From positions 434,001 through 498,000 of the forward strand of contig NZ_JACCAC010000001.1 in NCBI RefSeq assembly GCF_013409425.1: 64,000 bases of DNA. The letters are read 5' to 3'. Each line of letters begins with the position of its first letter. The stretch's first letter is position 1. The notes beneath the pieces were generated by a model. The model did no database searches. It was not told the DNA's origin and was given only the letters and a program-made list of their open reading frames with translations. The stretch comes from Nocardioides perillae (lineage in GTDB: Bacteria > Actinomycetota > Actinomycetes > Propionibacteriales > Nocardioidaceae). A program made the position numbers and the translations under genes. Below are positions 51,330 through 57,936 of this stretch, in pieces.

Positions 51330-51815
51330 TCAGGCCCCCGCGTCGGCCCGGGTGTCGGCCTCCACCTCGGCCTTGATCCGCGCGAGCGTGGTGCGCATGC
51401 CCTCGCGCAGCTCGGCGGTGAAGCTCTCGGTGCCGCCCATGAAGGCGTTGACCAGCTTGGTCGAGATCGGCTTGATGCCGTCGGGGGCCTCGCGCCGCTG
51501 CACCACGCGGGTGCCCCCGTCGGCGGTGGGCTCGAGGGTGAGGGACCAGATCGTCGCGTTGTCCTTGATGCGGAAGGCGATCTCGCGGTGCGGCTCGAAG
51601 CGCACCACCTTCGCGCGCGTCGGCCACACCAGCAGGCCGCGGCGGTTGACGTTGAGCGTCTGCGCGCCGAGGCGCACGTGGCCGCCGCGCACGACCGTCT
51701 TGGCGACCTGCGGGCTCCAGCGCGCCATGCGCGGCAGGTCGGAGACCAGGGCCCACACCGCCACAGGCGGGGCGGCGACCTCGACGGTCTCCTCGAGGAG
51801 GTAGGTGTCTGTCAT
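51330..51815 (-). CDS. SRPBCC family protein, 161 aa
   Basis: A second START-like ligand-binding protein: LLEETVEVAAPPVAVWALVS with DLPRMARWSPQVAK, then a strand-rich body (HREIAFRIKDNATIWSLTLE, GGTRVVQRREAP) and a C-terminal helix ending Ala-rich. The ligand is unknown. The ATG at 51815 is preceded by a leaderless -10 TACATT, and copy 4 of the 66-bp element lies 46 bp upstream in the same gene-relative orientation as copy 1 at the other SRPBCC gene. Confidence 0.85.
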   Translation of the reverse strand: MTDTYLLEETVEVAAPPVAVWALVSDLPRMARWSPQVAKTVVRGGHVRLGAQTLNVNRRGLLVWPTRAKVVRFEPHREIAFRIKDNATIWSLTLEPTADGGTRVVQRREAPDGIKPISTKLVNAFMGGTESFTAELREGMRTTLARIKAEVEADTRADAGA

Positions 51816-51823
51816 ACCGAGGG

Positions 51824-51829
51824 AATGTA
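51824..51829 (-). promoter_or_regulatory. -10 hexamer TACATT, near-leaderless promoter
   Basis: TACATT on the minus strand, 8 nt before the SRPBCC ATG. The 66-bp element begins 33 bp upstream of it, outside the -35 position. Confidence 0.5.
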
Positions 51830-51861
51830 GTGCAGGGGGCGGCGCCGCGACGGTCGAGTCC

Positions 51862-51927
51862 GGCGCAATTGTGCTGGACTCGACGGTGCTACTCACGGGT
51901 AACCGCCATCTCCAGCACAATTGCGCC
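51862..51927 (+). repeat. 66-bp dispersed inverted-end element, copy 4
   Basis: Arms GGCGCAATTGTGC and GCACAATTGCGCC, exact complements. The core keeps GGACTCGAC and GGGTAACCG but diverges most in the centre. Flanks extend the inverted repeat (GTCGAGTCC outside left, CACCTCGAC outside right). Between SRPBCC and pcnA, 46 bp upstream of the SRPBCC start. Confidence 0.9.
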
Positions 51928-51997
51928 CACCTCGACGGCCCGCCCACGCGACAGCCCGCCCACCGCGATGGCCCCGCACCCCCAGCAGCGCGGCAGG

Positions 51998-53506
51998 TCA
52001 GCCCTCCCGCTCGGCCCACCACGCGAGCAGGGCCTCGCGGGCGCGCTGCTCGCCGACGACGCCCTCGTCCATGCGCAGGTCGAGCAGGAACTGGTAGGCG
52101 CGGCCCACGTCGCGACCGGGCCCGATGCCGAGCAGCTCCATGATCTGGTTGCCGTCGAGCTCGGGACGCAGCGAGGCCAGCTCCTCCTCCTCGGAGAGCC
52201 GGGCGATGCGCTCCTCGAGGTCGTCGTAGGTGCGCCGCAGCCGCTCGGCCTTGCGCCTGTTGCGCGTGGTGCAGTCGGCGCGGGTGAGCACGTGCAGGCG
52301 CTCGAGCTCGTCGCCGGCGTCGCGCACGTAGCGGCGCACGGCCGCGTCGGTCCACTCGCCGGAGCCGTAGCCGTGGAAGCGCAGGTGCAGCTCGACGAGG
52401 CGGCACACCGCCTCGGTCTCGTCGTTGGAGAAGCGCAGCGCTTTCATCCGCTTGCGCGTGAGCTTGGCGCCCACCACGTCGTGGTGGTGGAAGGTCACCG
52501 ACCCGTCGTCGAGGAAGCGGCGCGTGCGGGGCTTGCCGACGTCGTGCATCAGCGCGGCGAAGCGCGAGACGAAGTCGGGCCGCGGCTCCTCGCCCTCCGG
52601 CGCGAGGCGGTGCTCGAGGTCGATCGACTGCTCGAGCACCGTCAGCGTGTGCTCGTAGACGTCCTTGTGCCGGTGGTGCTCGTCGCGCTCGAGCGCGAGT
52701 GCGGGCAGCTCGGGCAGCACCCGCTCGGCCAGGCCGGTCTCGACGAGGAGGGTCAGCCCCAGGCGGGGGTACGGCGCGCACACCAGCTTGACGAGCTCGT
52801 CGCGGACCCGCTCGGCCGAGATGATCGAGATCCGGTCGGCCATCGCGGTCATCGCGGACACGACCCCGGGGTCCACCCCGAAGCCGAGCTGCGCGGCGAA
52901 GCGCGCGGCCCGCAGCATCCGCAGCGGGTCGTCGCCGAAGGAGTCCTCGGGCGACCCCGGCGTGCGCAGCACCCGGTGGGCGAGGTCGACCACCCCGCCG
53001 TACGGGTCCTCCACCGCCCGCCCCGGCAGCGCCACCGCCATCGCGTTGACGGTGAAGTCGCGCCGGCCGAGGTCGCCGGCGAGGGAGTCGCCGTAGTCGA
53101 CGTCGGGCTTGCGGGAGTCCGGGTCGTAGGTCTCGGAGCGGTACGTCGTGATCTCGACCTGCCAGGGCCCCTTGCGGCAGCCGATGGTGCCGAAGGCGCG
53201 ACCGATGTCCCACACCGCGTCGGCCCAGCCCTTCACCAGCCGCTCGGTGACCTCGGGGCGCGCCGAGGTGGTGAAGTCGAGGTCGGTGTGCGAGCGCCCC
53301 AGCATCGCGTCGCGCACCGGACCGCCGACGAGCGCCAGCTCCTCGCCGGCGGTGGTGAACCGCCCGCCCAGCTCGTCGAGGAGCGGCGCGAGCCGGTCGA
53401 GCTCCCGGGTCACGGCCGCCTGGACGTCGGCGATCTGCAGCGGCGGCAGGTCGGGCTGCGACGCGGCGCCGCCACGGGTGGGCTCGGGGGCGGGCGCGTC
53501 GGACAC
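51998..53506 (-). CDS. pcnA: CCA tRNA nucleotidyltransferase
   Basis: Adds or repairs the 3'-CCA of tRNA. The nucleotidyltransferase motif is ALVGGPVRDAMLGRSHTDLD with RRDFTVNAMAVAL after it; an HD domain follows (FAALMHDVGKPRTRRF, and FRFHGY-like LRFHGYGSGEW). 502 aa from the GTG at 53506; the -10 TAGAGT is 8 nt upstream. Divergent from the DUF6049 gene, the usual order in actinobacteria near the murJ-trxA cluster. Confidence 0.93.
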   Translation of the reverse strand: MSDAPAPEPTRGGAASQPDLPPLQIADVQAAVTRELDRLAPLLDELGGRFTTAGEELALVGGPVRDAMLGRSHTDLDFTTSARPEVTERLVKGWADAVWDIGRAFGTIGCRKGPWQVEITTYRSETYDPDSRKPDVDYGDSLAGDLGRRDFTVNAMAVALPGRAVEDPYGGVVDLAHRVLRTPGSPEDSFGDDPLRMLRAARFAAQLGFGVDPGVVSAMTAMADRISIISAERVRDELVKLVCAPYPRLGLTLLVETGLAERVLPELPALALERDEHHRHKDVYEHTLTVLEQSIDLEHRLAPEGEEPRPDFVSRFAALMHDVGKPRTRRFLDDGSVTFHHHDVVGAKLTRKRMKALRFSNDETEAVCRLVELHLRFHGYGSGEWTDAAVRRYVRDAGDELERLHVLTRADCTTRNRRKAERLRRTYDDLEERIARLSEEEELASLRPELDGNQIMELLGIGPGRDVGRAYQFLLDLRMDEGVVGEQRAREALLAWWAEREG

Positions 53507-53514
53507 GGGGCACC

Positions 53515-53520
53515 ACTCTA
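53515..53520 (-). promoter_or_regulatory. -10 hexamer TAGAGT of pcnA
   Basis: On the minus strand, 8 nt before the pcnA GTG at 53506; predicts a leaderless or very short leader. Confidence 0.5.
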
Positions 53521-53580
53521 GTGCCGCGGCGGTGCCGTGCGGCGCGGCCACCACGGCCCGGCCGGGCCCACCCGGACGGA

Positions 53581-53586
53581 TACAGT
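53581..53586 (+). promoter_or_regulatory. -10 hexamer TACAGT, leaderless promoter
   Basis: TACAGT ends exactly 7 nt before the GTG at 53594. It starts the murJ cluster and lies back to back with the pcnA promoter. Confidence 0.6.
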
Positions 53587-53593
53587 CGACGCC

Positions 53594-55960
53594 GTGCCCC
53601 ACCCCCGCCCGTCCTCGCGCGCCCGCGCGAGGGGCCCGGCGCGGCGAGCGGCGGTCGCAGCGGCACTCGCCGTCGGCCTGGGGGCACTGCCCGTCGCGAG
53701 CCCGGTCGCCCCGGCGACCGCGGCACCCGGCACGGTCCCCACCACCTCCCGCACCGCCGCCGCCCCCGCCGACCCCGACCAGCCCCTGCAGCTGCGTCTG
53801 GACACCCTCGCCCCCGCGGTGCTGCCGGCCAGCGGGCGGGTGAGGATGACGGGCTCGGTGACCAACACGAGCGACGAGCCGTGGACCGACGTGCGGCTCT
53901 ACGCCTTCAGCGGGGACCAGCCGGTCGGCGACCGCGCCGCCCTCGCGGCCGCGGTGGAGACCGACCCCGCGGTCGAGGTCGGGGCCCGCACCACCGACGC
54001 CGGCACGTTCGACACCGTCGACGAGCTCGCCCCGGGCGAGACCGCGCGCTGGAGCATCCGGGTGCCACGACGCGCCCTCGAGGTGCCGCTGCGCACCCCG
54101 GGCGTCTACTGGCTCGGGGTGCACGCGCTCGGCACGAGCTCGGCAGGCCGCGACACCCTGGCCGACGGTCGCGCCCGGACCTTCGCCCCCGTCGTCGGCG
54201 ACGGCGCCGACCCGGTGCCGGTGTCGCTGGTGCTGCCGCTGCGCCGCCCGGTCGTGCACGCCCCCGACGGCTCCTTGGCCCGGGTCGGTCGGTGGGTGCG
54301 CGACCTCGGGCCCGACGGGCCGCTCCGCGCCGTGCTCGACCTCGGCGCCAGCGCCGGCGACCGCGCCGTCACCTGGCTGCTCGACCCCGCCCTGCTCGCC
54401 GCCGTGCACCGGCTGGCGGCCGGCAACCCCGGCCGCTCGCTGGCTCCCACCCTGCCGCTCGAGGGCGAGGCGCCGTCGGGCGACGGCGCGTCGCCCACCG
54501 AGGGTGAGGGTCCGAGCGACGGCGCCGCACCGGGTGGACCCGACGACCCGTCCGCCTCCCCGACACCGTCACCCACCGACGGCGCCGACGAGGGCCCGGA
54601 GGACGGGGGCGAGGACGGGGGCGAGGACGGGGGCGGGGACGACGCCGGCGAGGGCAGCGCGGACGACGCCGAGCCGCCGACCGCGCTGGAGCAGGAGGCG
54701 GCCGAGCTCGCCCGCGCCTGGCTGGACCGCGCGGTCAACCTGCTGCGCGAGGACGCCGTGCTCGCGCTTCCGTACGCCGACCTCGACGTCGCCGCGGCCG
54801 TGCACCGCGCGCCCGACCTCCTCGCCCGCGCCACCGACCTGTCCGCCACCACGCTGGAGGCGCTCGAGGTGCCCTCGACCCCGACGGCCGCGCCGCCCGG
54901 CGGCCGCCTCGACGCGACCTCGGTCGCCGCGCTCGCCGACGACGCGCTCGTGCTGCTCGCGCCCGACGCTCTGCCCGAGGTCGACCGGTCGGTCGTCGAG
55001 CTCGACGGACGGCGGGTGGTCACCACCGACCCCGCGGCCACCGCCGGCGGACCCGGTCCGGACGACCCCCAGGGCAGCGTCGCGGTGCGCCAGCGCCTCC
55101 TGGCCGAGGCGGCGCTGGTCGCCCTGGGCGACGCGGGCACCGGCGGGGACGCCCCCGAGCCGGTCGTCGCCGTGCTGCCGGACCGGTGGGGACCCACCGA
55201 CGCGCTCGGTTTCTTCACCGGTCTCGACGACGCGGACTGGCTGCGCCTGCAGACGGTCGAGGCGGCCGCCAGTGGGGAGACGCGCAGCGTGGCGCCCGCC
55301 GTCCTCGCCTACGACGACGCCGCCACGCGCGCGGAGGTCGGCACCCGCGCGCTCACCATCGCCACCGAGACGGTCAGCACCGGTGCGGTGCTGCAGTCGG
55401 TGCTGACCCGCAACGACCAGGTGGCCCGGGTCGTGTCGCGCGAGGCGCTCGGCGCCGCCTCCTACTGGGCCCGCCGCGCACCCGTCGCCTGGCGCCGGGT
55501 CGTCGGGGCGGTGCAGGACGACCTCGAGGAGACGCTGCGGCAGGTGCGGGTCGAGGCACCCCAGGGCACGGTGACGCTGTCGAGCGAGGTCGGCGGCTTC
55601 CCGGCCGCGCTGGTCAACGAGCTCGACGAGCCCGTCACCGTGCGCATCGAGGCCCGCACCACCAGCCCGATCACGCTCAGGGCGCCGACCGAGGTGGAGC
55701 TGCAGCCGGGGGAGCGCACCTCCGTCGTGCTGCGGGCGAGCACCCGCCAGATCGGCCTGCACGAGGTGCAGCTGCTGGTGACGAGCACGGAGGGCACCCC
55801 GCTCGGGTCGTCCGACGTGGTCGAGATCCGCTCGGCGCAGGTCAGCTGGATCATCTGGGTCGTCATCGCCGCCGGCGGCACCCTGCTCTTCGGGGCGATC
55901 GGCGTCCGGCTGCTGCGCCGGGTGCGGGCGGCGCGTCGTGGCGCGGAGGCACCCGCGTGA
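53594..55960 (+). CDS. DUF6049 family envelope protein
   Basis: A conserved actinobacterial protein found just before murJ; function unknown, presumably in cell-wall assembly. Signal (ARRAAVAAALAVGLGALPVA), a large extracytoplasmic part with a beta-sandwich start (DTLAPAVLPASGRVRMTGSV, EPWTDVRLYAFSG), an acidic low-complexity linker (about residues 295-365, Glu/Asp/Gly/Pro), and a single C-terminal helix SWIIWVVIAAGGTLLFGAIG with a basic tail. 788 aa. The GTG at 53594 is set by the leaderless promoter. GTGA overlap with murJ. Confidence 0.85.
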   Translation: MPHPRPSSRARARGPARRAAVAAALAVGLGALPVASPVAPATAAPGTVPTTSRTAAAPADPDQPLQLRLDTLAPAVLPASGRVRMTGSVTNTSDEPWTDVRLYAFSGDQPVGDRAALAAAVETDPAVEVGARTTDAGTFDTVDELAPGETARWSIRVPRRALEVPLRTPGVYWLGVHALGTSSAGRDTLADGRARTFAPVVGDGADPVPVSLVLPLRRPVVHAPDGSLARVGRWVRDLGPDGPLRAVLDLGASAGDRAVTWLLDPALLAAVHRLAAGNPGRSLAPTLPLEGEAPSGDGASPTEGEGPSDGAAPGGPDDPSASPTPSPTDGADEGPEDGGEDGGEDGGGDDAGEGSADDAEPPTALEQEAAELARAWLDRAVNLLREDAVLALPYADLDVAAAVHRAPDLLARATDLSATTLEALEVPSTPTAAPPGGRLDATSVAALADDALVLLAPDALPEVDRSVVELDGRRVVTTDPAATAGGPGPDDPQGSVAVRQRLLAEAALVALGDAGTGGDAPEPVVAVLPDRWGPTDALGFFTGLDDADWLRLQTVEAAASGETRSVAPAVLAYDDAATRAEVGTRALTIATETVSTGAVLQSVLTRNDQVARVVSREALGAASYWARRAPVAWRRVVGAVQDDLEETLRQVRVEAPQGTVTLSSEVGGFPAALVNELDEPVTVRIEARTTSPITLRAPTEVELQPGERTSVVLRASTRQIGLHEVQLLVTSTEGTPLGSSDVVEIRSAQVSWIIWVVIAAGGTLLFGAIGVRLLRRVRAARRGAEAPA

Positions 55961-57819
55961 GCCGCGCGTCCTACCCCGAGGACCGGCCCGGGCCCGACAC
56001 CCACCCCGACACCCATCCCGACGCCCACCCCGACACCCACCCCGACACCCACCCCGACCACGAGCCCGGCCGCGAGCCCGGCGTGCAGCGCGCGGACCCC
56101 GTGCCCCCCGCGGGCCCGGCGGCGGCCGTGACCCCCGAGGCCGAGACCACGCCGTCACCCGACGGCGAGGCCCGCTCCCGGCTGCTCTCCAGCTCCGCGG
56201 TGATGGCGGCGGGCACGGCGGTGTCGCGGCTCAGCGGCTACGTGCGCACGGTGCTGCTCATGGCCGCGCTCGGCCTGCAGCTGCACGCCGACCTGTTCTC
56301 GCTGGCCAACACCGTGCCCAACATGCTCTACATCCTGCTGGCCGGCGGCGTCTTCAACGCGGTGCTCGTGCCTCAGCTGGTGCGCACGATGCGCGCCGAC
56401 GCCGACGGCGGTGAGGCCTACGCCCAACGAGTGGTGACGCTCGCCGCGCTCTTCCTCGCCACCGTCACCGTGGTGCTGGTCGTCGCCGCGCCGTGGGTCA
56501 TGGCCGTCTTCATGCCCTCGTCCCTGCAGGACCCGGCGCTGGCCGAGCAGCGGCAGTCGGTGGTCGACTTCGCCCGCTACTGCCTGCCCCAGGTGTTCTT
56601 CTACGGCATGTTCGTGCTGCTCGGGCAGGTGCTCAACGCCCGCGGCCGCTTCGGGCCGATGATGTGGGCCCCGATCGCCAACAACGTCATCGCCGTCGCC
56701 GTCCTCGCGGTCTACCTGCTGGTCTTCGGCCCGGCCCGCGGCTCCGAGCTCACCGGTGCCTTCACCGCCTCGCAGGAGCTGCTGCTCGGTCTCGGCTCGA
56801 CGCTCGGCATCGTCGCGCAGCTGCTCATCCTGGTGCCCTACCTGCGCTCGGTCGGCTTCCGCCCGCGGCTGCGCTTCGACTTCCGCGGCTCCGGACTCGG
56901 CCACACCCTGCGGCTCGGTGTGTGGACGCTCGGCTTCGTCGTCGCCAACCAGGTCGCCTACACCGTCGTCGTGCGCCTGGCCACCGGCGCGACCGCCGCC
57001 TCGGCGGAGTCGGGCGAGGCCGCCGCCGGCTACACCGTCTACTCGTCGGCCTTCCTCATCATGATGGTGCCGCACGCCGTTGTGACCGTCTCGCTCGCCA
57101 CCGCCGTGCTGCCGCGGCTCTCCGAGCACGCCGCCTCCGGCCAGCTGCGCGCGGTCGGTGCCGACGTCGCCGCCACGCTCCGCACCGCCCTCGCGCTCGT
57201 GCTGCCCTTCGCCCTGCTCCTGCCGGTCGTCGCCCGCGACGTGGCCAACGTCGTCAACGCCGGCGCCGCGCGCGAGGACATCGACCTCTACGCCCCCGTC
57301 CTCGCCCTCTTCGCGCCCGGACTCGTCCTCTTCACCGTCCACTACGTCGTCCTGCGCGGCTTCTACGCCCTCGAGCGGACCCGCACCGCCTTCCTCGTGC
57401 AGTGCGTCATCGCCGCGACCAACGTCGCCGGCGCCGCGCTCGTCGTCTCCCTGGTGGAGCCGGCGCTCGTCGTGCCGGGTCTCGCGCTCGCGTACGCCGC
57501 GGCGTACCTCGTCGGCTCCGCCCTCTCCTCCTGGGTGCTCGCCCGGAGGGTCGGCGGGCTCGAGGGTCGGCGCACCGGGCAGTTCCTGGCCCGGGTGCTG
57601 CTGGCCGGCGGTGCCGCCGCGGGCGTCGCGTGGGCGGCCTCCCGCGGGATGCACGCGCTCGTGGGCGACACGCCGACGCAGGTGGTCGCGGCCGCGGTCG
57701 GCGGCACGACGGCACTCCTCGACGTCGCCGTCTTCGTGCTGCTCGCGCGGCTGCTGCGGCTGCAGGAGGTCACCGAGATCACCGGGCTCGTCACGCGGCG
57801 CCTGGCTCGGCGCCGCTGA
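55957..57819 (+). CDS. murJ: lipid II flippase MurJ
   Basis: Flips lipid II across the membrane for peptidoglycan synthesis; MVF family with about 14 helices. SSAVMAAGTAVSRLSGYVRT with ADLFSLANTVPNMLYILLAG and GVFNAVLVPQLVR are diagnostic, as is FFYGMFVLLGQVLNARGRFG. The N-terminal 60 residues are a Pro/Asp/His-rich cytoplasmic lead that includes five Asp-Thr/Ala-His-Pro repeats (residues 14-33), encoded by a 12-bp tandem repeat (55996-56055). In mycobacteria the pseudokinase is fused to this protein; here it is a separate gene. 620 aa. Confidence 0.95.
   Translation: MSRASYPEDRPGPDTHPDTHPDAHPDTHPDTHPDHEPGREPGVQRADPVPPAGPAAAVTPEAETTPSPDGEARSRLLSSSAVMAAGTAVSRLSGYVRTVLLMAALGLQLHADLFSLANTVPNMLYILLAGGVFNAVLVPQLVRTMRADADGGEAYAQRVVTLAALFLATVTVVLVVAAPWVMAVFMPSSLQDPALAEQRQSVVDFARYCLPQVFFYGMFVLLGQVLNARGRFGPMMWAPIANNVIAVAVLAVYLLVFGPARGSELTGAFTASQELLLGLGSTLGIVAQLLILVPYLRSVGFRPRLRFDFRGSGLGHTLRLGVWTLGFVVANQVAYTVVVRLATGATAASAESGEAAAGYTVYSSAFLIMMVPHAVVTVSLATAVLPRLSEHAASGQLRAVGADVAATLRTALALVLPFALLLPVVARDVANVVNAGAAREDIDLYAPVLALFAPGLVLFTVHYVVLRGFYALERTRTAFLVQCVIAATNVAGAALVVSLVEPALVVPGLALAYAAAYLVGSALSSWVLARRVGGLEGRRTGQFLARVLLAGGAAAGVAWAASRGMHALVGDTPTQVVAAAVGGTTALLDVAVFVLLARLLRLQEVTEITGLVTRRLARRR
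55996..56055. repeat. 12-bp tandem repeat, 5 units, in the murJ N-terminus
   Basis: Five units near GACACCCACCCC give the Asp-Thr-His-Pro repeats. A multiple of three, so copy number can change without frameshift. Confidence 0.9.
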
Positions 57820-57837
57820 CGCGGTCGGCGCGGCCCC

Positions 57838-57843
57838 TACGAT
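57838..57843 (+). promoter_or_regulatory. -10 hexamer TACGAT before the pseudokinase gene
   Basis: Lies 94 bp before the GTG at 57937, which has its own ribosome site GGGAGG. A second promoter within the cluster is possible. Confidence 0.4.
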
Positions 57844-57936
57844 GGCGGGGGTCGGGGGCGACAGGGCAGGACGAGGCGTGACGAGGCGTGACAGGGGCCC
57901 GGCAGGGCCGGGACGACGGGTCGAGACGGGAGGGAC

